Origin: MGIIb-O3 sp046710875
GTDB taxonomy: Archaea; Thermoplasmatota; Poseidoniia; Poseidoniales; Thalassarchaeaceae
NCBI GenBank assembly: GCA_046710875.1
Contig: JBKEHQ010000035.1
Span: 1 to 13,044, forward strand
DNA: 13,044 nt
Reading direction: 5' to 3'
Shown here: positions 6,484-13,044 of the stretch, piece after piece
Numbering within the stretch: the first letter of the stretch is position 1
Layout of the letters: the number at the start of each line of letters is the position of its first letter
Made by a program: the position numbers and the translations under genes
Notes under the pieces: model-generated
What the model saw: only the letters and a program-made list of their open reading frames with translations
Database searches by the model: none
What the model was told of the DNA's origin: nothing

Positions 6484-6608
6484 GTTGACATGGTTAGTAA
6501 AATAACTAAATGCTTAAGATGTAAGCAGGAACCATGCGTCAACTAAAACCTATGATTATTTTATTATTAATGTTGACATCTGCTCTCGCCGGATGTACTG
6601 GTACTGAT
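6484..6608 (+). repeat. 125-bp promoter-plus-signal-peptide duplication, copy B (inverted relative to 3929-4053)
   Basis: Gap-free homologue of 3929-4053 in opposite orientation, from GTTGACA through the promoter dyad and ATG to the codons for TGTD. Similarity drops right after the lipobox region, where the two proteins take different stalks (collagen-like versus Gln/Asn-rich coiled coil). Confidence 0.9.
6494..6509 (+). promoter_or_regulatory. Promoter element TTAGT-AAAATA-ACTAA of the SGNH lipoprotein gene
   Basis: Same 16-base element as at 4028-4043, again ending 25 bases before the start codon (ATG 6534). The inner AAAATA lies about 30-35 bases upstream of ATG, the spacing expected of an archaeal TATA box with a very short leader. 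It gives the lipoprotein its own promoter rather than read-through from the photolyase gene. Confidence 0.6.
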
Positions 6609-7730
6609 ACATCTGATCAAGAACAACAGATTGCTGATTTACAACAATCTAATGATGAAATGAATGAAACCATCAATCAACAAAATCAACTTAATTTAGA
6701 ACTTCAAATTCAATTGGATGAAAAAACTCAAATGATTTCAACTAGGGAAACTTCAATCTTATCATATAATGCAAATATTGTTGAGTTAGAATCATCAATA
6801 TCTAGTCTCGAAGAACATAGATATCTTCTTTCTTCATCTCTAAATGAATCAAGTGAGTTTACGGATGAAATATTGGGAGTGATTGAAATGATGAACAATA
6901 CAATGGCAGATTTATATATTTCTTTAGTTGAAAACTCAACTCTTGCTCAGCAGTTACAAATTGATCTAGTGGCACAGCAAAATCTAGTTACTCAATGGCA
7001 ACAAACTGCTGAGGATAATCGTACCAACCTGAGTGGTGTCGACCTGAGTGGCGTTGAGCTGAGAGGGGCCGATCTGAGTGGTGTTTATTGGTACGATACA
7101 ACTTGTCCCGATGGAACAAATTCAGACAATAATGGAAATACTTGTGTGAATAATCTTGTACAATACTCTGATTGGTTATTTATTGGAGATTCAGATATCG
7201 AAGGATGGGAAACTTCACAATTTATGGATTCATCAAACATTGGAGAAGGCGGGTCTATGTGTAGTGATATTCTTTCTTCTATCGATGAAATATTAGGGCA
7301 ATATGTGCCGATTCATGTAGTCATAGTTTGTGGTGAAAATGATTTATATGAAGATAGGAGTGTAGAAGAAACTTTTGAAGACTTTCAAGATATAATCAAC
7401 AAAATAATTGAAAGTGGAGCCTCAGTGACCTACATGGGAACTAAACCAGAACCCGGAACTACGGAACTCCATGCCCAATACAGAGATTATGATGGCCGTA
7501 TCCAAGATTTTGCAGTAAACCTTGCTAATGATTCCTATTCTCCACTAAATATTGTCGATGTATACCAAGGATTTGAGGATATTGGAAATCCTAATTCATT
7601 ATACCAGGAAGATGAATTACATCTTTCTTTAGATGGTTACGGATATTGGAATCAATGGCTTGTCCAAGTGTCGAATGATTCAGAATGTATCATTTGGCAA
7701 AGTCAAGAATGCCGAGTAAGTATTGAATAA
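6534..7730 (+). CDS. Lipoprotein with coiled-coil stalk, pentapeptide/Cys module and SGNH/GDSL hydrolase domain
   Basis: Predicted surface-anchored hydrolase of 398 residues. In order: signal peptide with lipobox ALAGC (Cys21); long coiled coil at about 27-160, rich in Gln, Asn and Glu; four pentapeptide repeats at 164-184 (NLSGVDLSGVELRGADLSGV); Cys motif TTCPDGTNSDNNGNTCVNNL (189-208); then an SGNH-type domain at about 212-385. SGNH blocks are visible: FIGDSDIEGW (nucleophile Ser220 in GDS), a Gly at 238-240, CGEND (Gly267, Asn269) and DELH (Asp360, His363). The family cuts esters, often removing acyl or acetyl groups from lipids or polysaccharides; the substrate here is unknown. The pentapeptide codons are GC-rich with CTG for Leu, unlike the TTA/CTT-rich flanks. 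A small membrane protein gene follows 21 bp downstream and may be co-transcribed. Confidence 0.82.
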   Translation: MRQLKPMIILLLMLTSALAGCTGTDTSDQEQQIADLQQSNDEMNETINQQNQLNLELQIQLDEKTQMISTRETSILSYNANIVELESSISSLEEHRYLLSSSLNESSEFTDEILGVIEMMNNTMADLYISLVENSTLAQQLQIDLVAQQNLVTQWQQTAEDNRTNLSGVDLSGVELRGADLSGVYWYDTTCPDGTNSDNNGNTCVNNLVQYSDWLFIGDSDIEGWETSQFMDSSNIGEGGSMCSDILSSIDEILGQYVPIHVVIVCGENDLYEDRSVEETFEDFQDIINKIIESGASVTYMGTKPEPGTTELHAQYRDYDGRIQDFAVNLANDSYSPLNIVDVYQGFEDIGNPNSLYQEDELHLSLDGYGYWNQWLVQVSNDSECIIWQSQECRVSIE

Positions 7731-7751
7731 TTAATTTTATTTACTGAATTT

Positions 7752-8165
7752 ATGGATGCAGGGTCAAGAGTTATAAATTTAAGATATACTAACGAAAGTA
7801 TGGATGAAGATTCACAGATTAAATTCGGATTAAGAATTACTAAAATTTTTATGATAAATTTAATTATATTATTGGTAAGTTCTACTTTATTCCTAGTATT
7901 TCCTGATTTATTTCCAAAATATTGGGATGAAATAGCAGCGATCTTAATCATTTCATTCATTATTGCAATAACTCTTTTGATGATATTAACAAAGGTTAGT
8001 AAGACTGAGAATATATGTGAAGTTAATGAATGTGAAAACAAGGTTATACTAAACAAAAAAGTTTGCTCCAAGCATGATGATGAAGTAGTTAATGCTATTC
8101 GAAATAATCGGATTGCTGTCGTTTTAGGTTTATTTTTATGGATTATATATTTTATTATGAAATGA
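7752..8165 (+). CDS. Small membrane protein with putative C-C-C-H zinc knuckle
   Basis: Unrecognised protein of 137 residues. Three hydrophobic helices are seen at about 31-51, 60-80 and 120-136. Between the second and third is a compact polar loop, ICEVNECENKVILNKKVCSKH, with Cys89, Cys94, Cys105 and His108 spaced like a small zinc ribbon or knuckle. The first 30 residues are polar and acidic. It lies 21 bp after the SGNH lipoprotein gene on the same strand without a clear promoter of its own, so a two-gene operon is likely. It is very AT-rich, like its upstream neighbour. The function is unknown. Confidence 0.65.
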   Translation: MDAGSRVINLRYTNESMDEDSQIKFGLRITKIFMINLIILLVSSTLFLVFPDLFPKYWDEIAAILIISFIIAITLLMILTKVSKTENICEVNECENKVILNKKVCSKHDDEVVNAIRNNRIAVVLGLFLWIIYFIMK

Positions 8166-8206
8166 ATTAATAGTAATAGTGCGCACTTTTAAATGGCAAC
8201 TCCTAA

Positions 8207-8773
8207 TTAATAATCAGGAATCCATTGTTTGTGCTTAGTCATACATTCCGAGAATTCTTCTGATTCCAAATTTACTGCTAACCATTGATGCACATTGGGC
8301 CAATTCTGTTCATCGAACCACTCGCGATTATGATTGGCAAACTGTCTAACGAAGGGGAAAATAGCATCACTCAGATTACCGCCAGGGATCTTTTCCTCAA
8401 GCGACTCTATGAATTTGCATGCTGCTTCTCTATGTTTCAATTCATCTATGTTATCATAGCGATTTGGATATTTATAACGATCGAGATGAAATTTGAATTC
8501 GACATCATTGCGCCTTAACCATTCTTCTTCATTTTGCGTTAAATTCCACGAGAGCACATGCTCCATGATCTCCAGACTCTCTTCGATGACTGTTCCATTG
8601 GATAAGAGTAATACGGGGACTGTTCCTTTTGGTGAGATTTCCATCATATGGGCCGGACGGTCTCGTAAGATAACCTCTCGATGCTCAACTTGGAATCCAG
8701 ATCGAATTATGGACATACGAGCTCGCATAGCGTATGGACATCGAATAAAAGAATATAGTAGGGGCAGGCTCAT
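8207..8773 (-). CDS. Glutathione S-transferase-like protein (thioredoxin-fold N-terminal domain, helical C-terminal domain)
   Basis: Predicted cytoplasmic thiol-dependent transferase or reductase of 188 residues, slightly shorter than typical GSTs (about 200-220). The thioredoxin-like half starts LLYSFIRCPYAMRARM, with a glutaredoxin-like Cys12-Pro-Tyr-Ala site as in omega GSTs and glutaredoxin 2. KGTVPVL gives the conserved cis-Pro53, and EES (64-66) matches the Glu-Ser that binds the gamma-glutamyl part of glutathione. The rest is helical (EFKFHLDRYKYPNRYDN and onward). Most archaea lack glutathione, so the thiol partner is uncertain and acquisition from bacteria is likely; the gene is also GC-richer than its neighbours. 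It converges on the small membrane protein gene (41 bp between). Confidence 0.85.
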   Translation of the reverse strand: MSLPLLYSFIRCPYAMRARMSIIRSGFQVEHREVILRDRPAHMMEISPKGTVPVLLLSNGTVIEESLEIMEHVLSWNLTQNEEEWLRRNDVEFKFHLDRYKYPNRYDNIDELKHREAACKFIESLEEKIPGGNLSDAIFPFVRQFANHNREWFDEQNWPNVHQWLAVNLESEEFSECMTKHKQWIPDY

Positions 8774-8878
8774 GTCTAACTGGCTCCACTAGATATTGAA
8801 TCCATAATATCTTTCCTATCCTAATTAACTACTAAATAATTGGGAGTCACTTTCCAGTAATCATACTAATTTATACAG

Positions 8879-9220
8879 GTGCAAAAATCCCTCAAAGAGT
8901 TTTATACCGCCCATCTATTCATCAGCGATGAAGCAAGTCGACTTCTATGGGATGTTCGGGTGAGAGTGTTAAGTGACTTTTTTGATTTTCTCGAAGTTCT
9001 TTTTACCATCATGACTGTTCTTTCAATCCTTTATTATCTATTTACAACTGCCTATAAGCCACTTTTCCAGAAGAAGATCAATGACAAAACATTGAGTAAT
9101 GAAGAAGGTAGTGGCTTACTTGGGGTGTGGAAAAAAATACCTTTTCCGATGAAAATATTATTAGTAACAGTGGATTTAGGCGTCCTTTTAGCTTTATTAT
9201 ATTATTTTGGTGCAATATGA
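8879..9220 (+). CDS. Small uncharacterised two-helix membrane protein (GTG start)
   Basis: Unrecognised protein of 113 residues. Two hydrophobic helices are seen, at about 38-60 (FLEVLFTIMTVLSILYYLFT) and 91-112 (MKILLVTVDLGVLLALLYYF), joined by a basic and polar stretch of about 30 residues. An in-frame stop at 8867-8869 leaves GTG 8879 as the only start that keeps the N-terminus; the first internal ATG falls inside helix 1. Taking GTG is therefore a judgement. It is divergent from the GST-like gene with 105 bp between, which must hold both promoters. The function is unknown. Confidence 0.6.
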   Translation: MQKSLKEFYTAHLFISDEASRLLWDVRVRVLSDFFDFLEVLFTIMTVLSILYYLFTTAYKPLFQKKINDKTLSNEEGSGLLGVWKKIPFPMKILLVTVDLGVLLALLYYFGAI

Positions 9221-9270
9221 TGTTCCTAAGATTGCCCCTTTTGTCAACTTATGGTTTTAAAATTATAATT

Positions 9271-9298
9271 AAGTATTTATCGAATTGATAAAGTACTT
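9271..9298. promoter_or_regulatory. Strong dyad upstream of the DsrE/F-like gene
   Basis: AAGTATTTATC (9271-9281) and GATAAAGTACTT (9287-9298) form an inverted repeat with 11 matched pairs, one bulged G at 9293 and a 5-base centre (GAATT). It ends 18 bases before the ATG at 9317, covering the likely TATA/start region. This fits a repressor operator for the DsrE-like gene. A hairpin terminator of the preceding gene is less likely, since no U tract follows. Confidence 0.5.
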
Positions 9299-9316
9299 AT
9301 TTACCTAGGATTACCT

Positions 9317-9715
9317 ATGAGTAAAAAATTCTTTGTAAAATTGGTAACCGATCCTGAAGTAGACTTACGTAAATGTATAGTGGGTTTGGCATGTGGGGCA
9401 CAGGCGATTAAAGACGGTCATGATGTAAGTATGTTCTTTGCTTCAAATGCCGTTAGAATGTTAAATTTAAATTATCTGGATGAAATAAATGAGAGAGGCA
9501 TGTTTCCAGAAAATATGATTTTAGATATGATGAATATGGTAATCAAAGGAGCAACTAATGTATATTGTTCTACTGGATCACAGAAGGCAAACGGCATCAC
9601 TCCTGAAAATGCTGCAGGAAATCTTCTTGATGGTTGGAATGATTGGATGACTTGGAGTGGACCTCCTGGAGTCATTGAACTTAGTGCAGCATCTGAAATC
9701 CAACTAGTTTACTAG
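9317..9715 (+). CDS. DsrE/DsrF-like family protein
   Basis: Small cytoplasmic alpha/beta protein of 132 residues. It shows the family pattern: a beta strand (KFFVKLVTD), a helix (CIVGLACGAQAIKDGHDV) leading to strand SMFFAS with NAVRML after it, and Cys84 in VYCSTGSQKANGI, the position where DsrE/F and related proteins carry the Cys that can take sulfur. Cys20 and Cys26 lie in the first helix. Family members act in sulfur relay (tRNA thiolation, sulfur oxidation), though many are uncharacterised. No partner sulfur gene (TusA, rhodanese, Dsr) is in the window, so its role here is open. A strong dyad directly upstream suggests it is regulated. Confidence 0.7.
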   Translation: MSKKFFVKLVTDPEVDLRKCIVGLACGAQAIKDGHDVSMFFASNAVRMLNLNYLDEINERGMFPENMILDMMNMVIKGATNVYCSTGSQKANGITPENAAGNLLDGWNDWMTWSGPPGVIELSAASEIQLVY

Positions 9716-9796
9716 GTAATGAGATTCTGAAATTGAAGAATTACTTGAATATTGGAGTATAGTAAAATTTATTTTTAATGGAGGATTGCAAGATCT

Positions 9797-10024
9797 ATGA
9801 ATGAAGAAAATTCTAAGAAAATATGGGCATATATTCAAGCAGCTGGAGATAAGCTAGTTGGAAAATTGATGCCATCTAGGAATCATCCCGGAGGGAGAAA
9901 TTCATATGCACACGTGGCTATTTGTGTGAAGAGTAAGTTTGGACAATCATATAAAGAAATTCCCGATGATAGATTCCAAGAGGTTTTGGAATACATTGAT
10001 TTTTTAGTTGAAAATCCATCATAG
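9797..10024 (+). CDS. Small protein resembling the ORF6C domain of phage antirepressors
   Basis: Short basic protein of 75 residues. The C-terminal part, NSYAHVAICVKSKFG, then SYKEIPDDRFQEVLEYIDFL, resembles the ORF6C domain found at the end of phage antirepressor proteins (aromatic/His stretch, KxxFG, SYKxIPxxRFxExLxYI). Here it stands alone with a short N-terminal helix (MNEENSKKIWAYIQAAGDKL). A GGAGG lies 12 bases before the ATG (9780-9784). It follows the DsrE-like gene by 81 bp and converges with the acetyltransferase gene 9 bp downstream. Whether it binds DNA is unknown; the family match is by eye. Confidence 0.5.
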   Translation: MNEENSKKIWAYIQAAGDKLVGKLMPSRNHPGGRNSYAHVAICVKSKFGQSYKEIPDDRFQEVLEYIDFLVENPS

Positions 10025-10033
10025 TTTTTATCT

Positions 10034-10519
10034 TTAATTGATAATATACTCAACTATTACAGCATCTCTCCATTTCCCTTCTAGTCGGCCATGCTTTTCA
10101 TATGTTCCGACTTCTCTAAATCCATGCTTCACTAGAAGTTCACGTGAACTGATATTTTCAGGAAACACTCTAGAAACAATTTTCCAGAAGTCAGTTTTTT
10201 CAAGCTCCTCTATTAGTTTCTGAAGTAACAAACTCCCTACCCCCATTCTTCTAAAATTGATATCAACATATATTGAAAATTGAGATACTCCTGCATAGCA
10301 TTCTCTTTCACTATAGGGCAAAGAGCGCGTAAAGCCTGCAATTTTTTCACCCATAAAATATACTAGAATGATGCCTTTACTGCTCCATTGAGAAACCTCT
10401 GTATTTGTGACATTTTCAGTATTAAGGGTAGCTAAACCCTCATTAATTATTTCATTATATAATTTAGAAATATTTTCCCAATCATCGGAGTTAGCAAATC
10501 GAACTCCCTCTCCATTCAT
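10034..10519 (-). CDS. GNAT-family N-acetyltransferase, phosphinothricin acetyltransferase-like
   Basis: Predicted cytoplasmic acetyl-CoA-dependent N-acetyltransferase of 161 residues, the normal length for this group. The N-terminal helix region (VRFANSDDWENISKLYNEII) is typical. Motif A is SIYVDINFRRMGVGSLLLQ with the acetyl-CoA pyrophosphate loop R90-R-M-G-V-G95. Motif B and the tail, FPENISSRELLVKHGFREVG and GKWRDAVIVEY, match the PAT/Bar subgroup that acetylates small amines such as methionine sulfone, sulfoximine or phosphinothricin; the true substrate is unknown. It lies 27 bp downstream of katG on the same strand and is probably co-transcribed with it. Confidence 0.85.
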   Translation of the reverse strand: MNGEGVRFANSDDWENISKLYNEIINEGLATLNTENVTNTEVSQWSSKGIILVYFMGEKIAGFTRSLPYSERECYAGVSQFSIYVDINFRRMGVGSLLLQKLIEELEKTDFWKIVSRVFPENISSRELLVKHGFREVGTYEKHGRLEGKWRDAVIVEYIIN

Positions 10520-10546
10520 CCCTAAACTTCCTATTGCAAAATAAAT

Positions 10547-12694
10547 TCAAGCAATATCAAAACGATCAGCATTCATTATTTTATTCCATGCTGCAATGAA
10601 ATCAATCTTGAATTTATCTTGATTATCATCTTGTGCATAGACCTCAGCAATCGCTCTCAACTGGGAATTACTCCCGAATACTAGATCAGTTCTAGAAGCA
10701 TGCCTAATGACTTCTCCAGTTACTCTGTCCTTCCCTTCATATGAATTACTTCCTGTGGCCGCCCATTTGACATTCATGTCTAGTAAAGTTGTGAAAAAGT
10801 CATTACTCAAATTATCATGATCATTCGAAAACAAACCTCGAGAATCTGAACTAACTCCAAGTGTCCTCATGCCACCAACAAGAACTGTCATTTCCGGAGC
10901 AGTAAGGTCAAGAAGTTGAGCTTTATCTAACATCATTTCTTCGGGACTAACCGAAAAATTCTTTTCAAGATAATTTCTGAATCCATCAGCAACGGGCTCC
11001 AATACCTCAAACGATTCTATGTCTGTTTGATTAGAGCTTGAATCGCCTCTTCCAGGAATAAATGGGACATTCATACCAGATGCTTGTTCTATTGCCACAT
11101 TTCCAGCCAGTACGATAGTATCAGCAATACTTGCATTATATTTTGCAGCAATTTTTTCTAGAATATTTAGAATTAAGGAAAGCTCTCCAGGTTTATTTCC
11201 TTTCCAAGTATTTTGGGGTTGAAGTCTAATGCGTGCACCATTGGCCCCTCCACGCATATCTGAACCTCGATATGTGGAAGCACTAGCCCAGGCAGTTTCA
11301 ACCATTTGAGTTATGGAAAGGCCACTGGCCATAATTGCATTTTTAATTGCTTCAACATCATAATCAGAAGGTCCAATTGGCACAGGGTCCTGCCAAATTA
11401 ATTCTTCAGTAGGAACTTCGGGCCCGAGATACCTTACCTTTGGCCCCATATCTCGATGTAATAACTTGAACCAAGCCCGAGAGAAAGTATCAGCAAATTC
11501 ATCAGGATTTTCATGAAATCTTTTAGAAATTTCATAATAATTTGGATCTTTTATTAAAGCCATATCTGCAGTAGTCATCATTGTGGTCACCTTTCTATTA
11601 CTGTCATGAGCAGCTGGTGCCATAGTTTCTTCTGATTGATTTATTGGATGCCATTGATGTGCACCTGCTGGACTTTTTACTAGTTCCCATTCATAATGAA
11701 ATAATAAATCAAAATACCCATTATCCCATTTTATTGGATTTGTCGTCCATGCTCCTTCAATGCCACTAGTTATGGTATCATCTCCTAATCCAGAACCATG
11801 GGCATTCTTCCAACCAAAATTTTGATCTTCAATCGGAGATCCTTCAGGTTCTGAGCCAACTAGGGCCGCATCTCCAGCACCATGTGCTTTCCCGAACGTA
11901 TGTCCGCCGGCTACAAGGGCTACAGTTTCTTCATCATTCATCGCCATTCTTGAAAAAGTTTCACGGATATCTTGAGCACTGAGGAGTGGATCTGGATTCC
12001 CATTTGGCCCTTCTGGATTTACATATATTAGTCCCATCTGCACTGCTGCAAGTGGATTTTCCAAATCCTTTCGAGTATCTCCATAACGATTATCTCCAAG
12101 CCATTCATCTTCTGCTCCCCAATATATGTCTTCTTCAGGGTGCCAAATATCGGCCCTACCTCCTCCAAATCCAAAAACAGGTCCTCCCATGGATTCAATA
12201 GCAACATTTCCGGCCAATATCATTAAATCTGCCCAACTAATCTTATTTCCATATTTTTGCTTTATTGGCCACAACAATCTTCTTGCTTTGTCAAGATTGC
12301 CATTGTCTGGCCAACTATTTAGTGGCGCAAAACGTTGTGCACCAGTTCCTCCTCCTCCACGGCCATCTCCTGTTCTATAAGTGCCTGCGGAATGCCAAGT
12401 CATTCGAATAAAGAATCCACCATAATGCCCATAATCGGCCGGCCACCAATCTTGACTTTCAGTCATCATAGAATTAAGATCTTTTTTCAATTCATCATAA
12501 TCAATACTGTTGAATGCCGTCTTGTAATCAAATTCAAGATCCATTGGATTAGACTTAGTATCATGTTGATGTAGTATGGAAATATCTAATTGATTTGGCC
12601 ACCAATTACGATTATTTGTTCCTTTATCTGGTGTTGTTGCCGCTCCGTGCAAGAACGGGCATTTCTCTCCTGTGCTTCCTTCATCATGATGCAT
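10547..12694 (-). CDS. katG: Catalase-peroxidase KatG
   Basis: Bifunctional haem enzyme that removes hydrogen peroxide (catalase) and oxidises organic donors (peroxidase). From ATG 12694 it is 715 residues, full length for the family, with both halves: active N-terminal domain and haem-less C-terminal domain (from about 430). Distal triad RMTWH gives Arg97, Trp100 and His101. The Trp-Tyr-Met crosslink needed for catalase activity is intact: Trp100, Tyr224 (LIYVNPEGPNG) and Met250 (FSRMAMND). Proximal His265 is in GGHTFGK, with Trp316 and Asp383 beside it; Arg414 (HRDMGP), which contacts the crosslinked Tyr, is present. A TTG at 12715 would add seven residues (MIRRTKT), but GGAGG nine bases before ATG 12694 would then fall inside the coding region, so ATG is preferred. 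A PAT-like acetyltransferase gene follows 27 bp downstream. Confidence 0.97.
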   Translation of the reverse strand: MHHDEGSTGEKCPFLHGAATTPDKGTNNRNWWPNQLDISILHQHDTKSNPMDLEFDYKTAFNSIDYDELKKDLNSMMTESQDWWPADYGHYGGFFIRMTWHSAGTYRTGDGRGGGGTGAQRFAPLNSWPDNGNLDKARRLLWPIKQKYGNKISWADLMILAGNVAIESMGGPVFGFGGGRADIWHPEEDIYWGAEDEWLGDNRYGDTRKDLENPLAAVQMGLIYVNPEGPNGNPDPLLSAQDIRETFSRMAMNDEETVALVAGGHTFGKAHGAGDAALVGSEPEGSPIEDQNFGWKNAHGSGLGDDTITSGIEGAWTTNPIKWDNGYFDLLFHYEWELVKSPAGAHQWHPINQSEETMAPAAHDSNRKVTTMMTTADMALIKDPNYYEISKRFHENPDEFADTFSRAWFKLLHRDMGPKVRYLGPEVPTEELIWQDPVPIGPSDYDVEAIKNAIMASGLSITQMVETAWASASTYRGSDMRGGANGARIRLQPQNTWKGNKPGELSLILNILEKIAAKYNASIADTIVLAGNVAIEQASGMNVPFIPGRGDSSSNQTDIESFEVLEPVADGFRNYLEKNFSVSPEEMMLDKAQLLDLTAPEMTVLVGGMRTLGVSSDSRGLFSNDHDNLSNDFFTTLLDMNVKWAATGSNSYEGKDRVTGEVIRHASRTDLVFGSNSQLRAIAEVYAQDDNQDKFKIDFIAAWNKIMNADRFDIA

Positions 12695-12703
12695 GGTCTT
12701 GGT

Positions 12704-12708
12704 CCTCC
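12704..12708 (-). promoter_or_regulatory. Shine-Dalgarno GGAGG deciding the katG start
   Basis: On the minus strand CCGGAGGACC precedes ATG 12694 with nine bases between GGAGG and the start codon, an ideal ribosome binding site. It is unusually strong compared with the lipoprotein and photolyase genes here, which have no GGAGG before their starts. Confidence 0.75.
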
Positions 12709-12715
12709 GGATCAA

Positions 12716-13044
12716 ATATTAATGATTCTGAAGAATAATTAATCATTATATCTAAATAAACAAAAAAATATCTCAAAATTTACAGTTAAAAAAGATATAT
12801 TTGTTCAAGAACTATACTAACGTCTCCGACATTAATTTGCAGTATTATTAATATGGATGAATAGATTTAATAAAATCCAAACTAAAGCATTGAACACTCT
12901 CTTCAAGCAGATCGTTAATCCTCTTTGGTAGTAATTTACTATTATTCCCAAATTATAATGGAAAAATATAGTTAAATTTTCCTAATTTTACCTTCGATAT
13001 AAAATCTAATTTATATAGGGCGCATTAATCTAACAATACCTAGC
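12716..13044. other. AT-rich region upstream of katG, no gene seen
   Basis: No credible reading frame on either strand. It is very AT-rich and must contain the katG promoter; several A/T stretches (12740-12800) could serve as a TATA box, and none stands out. A short GTTC-AA-GAAC dyad occurs in the sequence TTGTTCAAGAACTATAC (about 12800-12816). Near the right end TTTATATAGGGCGC (about 13010-13023) may be a promoter for a gene beyond the window. Confidence 0.4.

Noticed and set aside
7703..8071. Minus-strand frame of 122 codons opposite the small zinc-knuckle membrane protein
   Set aside because: It overlaps the end of the SGNH gene and has a low-complexity Ile/Asn-rich translation; the plus frame has membrane helices, a Cys/His cluster and operon spacing.
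8285..8792. Plus-strand frames of 77 and 99 codons opposite the GST-like gene
   Set aside because: The minus-strand GST frame carries recognisable active-site motifs over its whole length; the others show none.
12713..12715. TTG as start codon of katG
   Set aside because: The GGAGG at 12704-12708 is ideally spaced for ATG 12694 and would otherwise be coding; the seven extra residues match nothing in the family.

Overview
The window looks like a piece of a marine planktonic archaeal genome, most likely Poseidoniales (Marine Group II) or a close Thermoplasmatota relative. This is inferred from the style of the lipoprotein signal peptides (MxQLKPMII...LAGCTGTD), short untranslated leaders with AT-rich TATA-like boxes about 25-35 bases before starts, AT-rich genes, and the gene mix (photolyase, KatG, modular lipoproteins). 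It was not tested by a database search. No rRNA, tRNA, CRISPR array, transposase or integrase was found. Base composition is patchy: roughly 3000-4800 and the GST gene near 8207-8773 are visibly richer in GC than the photolyase, the SGNH lipoprotein and most other genes.

Left part (1-3000): a metal-uptake pair. A very large ZnuA-like metal-binding lipoprotein, cut by the left edge, is transcribed leftward. It carries an insertion of about 500 residues made of Asp/His-rich tracts, two EF-hand loops and two copies of a Cys-containing segment. Divergent from it, 88 bp away, is a NikR-like ribbon-helix-helix regulator with an altered His/Cys metal site. The space between them holds an imperfect dyad placed to control both genes.

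Middle (3000-8200): a gene-free stretch of about 300 bp with several hairpins; a modular lipoprotein (collagen-like, coiled coil, pentapeptide repeats, Cys motif); a four-helix membrane protein; a cryptochrome/photolyase-family flavoprotein; a second modular lipoprotein that shares its promoter, signal peptide, pentapeptides and Cys motif with the first but continues into an SGNH/GDSL hydrolase domain; and a small membrane protein with a putative zinc knuckle. The two lipoprotein genes point away from each other and share a gap-free homologous stretch of 125 bp covering promoter and signal peptide.

Right part (8200-13044): mainly small redox or stress-type genes, namely a GST-like protein, a two-helix membrane protein, a DsrE/F-like protein behind a strong dyad, a 75-residue ORF6C-like protein, a PAT-type GNAT acetyltransferase, and a full-length catalase-peroxidase (KatG) whose start is set by a GGAGG ribosome binding site. 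The last 330 bp hold no gene. With the photolyase, KatG suggests life in sunlit, oxygenated water. The strongest candidates for something undescribed are the EF-hand/His-loop metal-binding protein with its regulator, and the cassette-like lipoprotein family.
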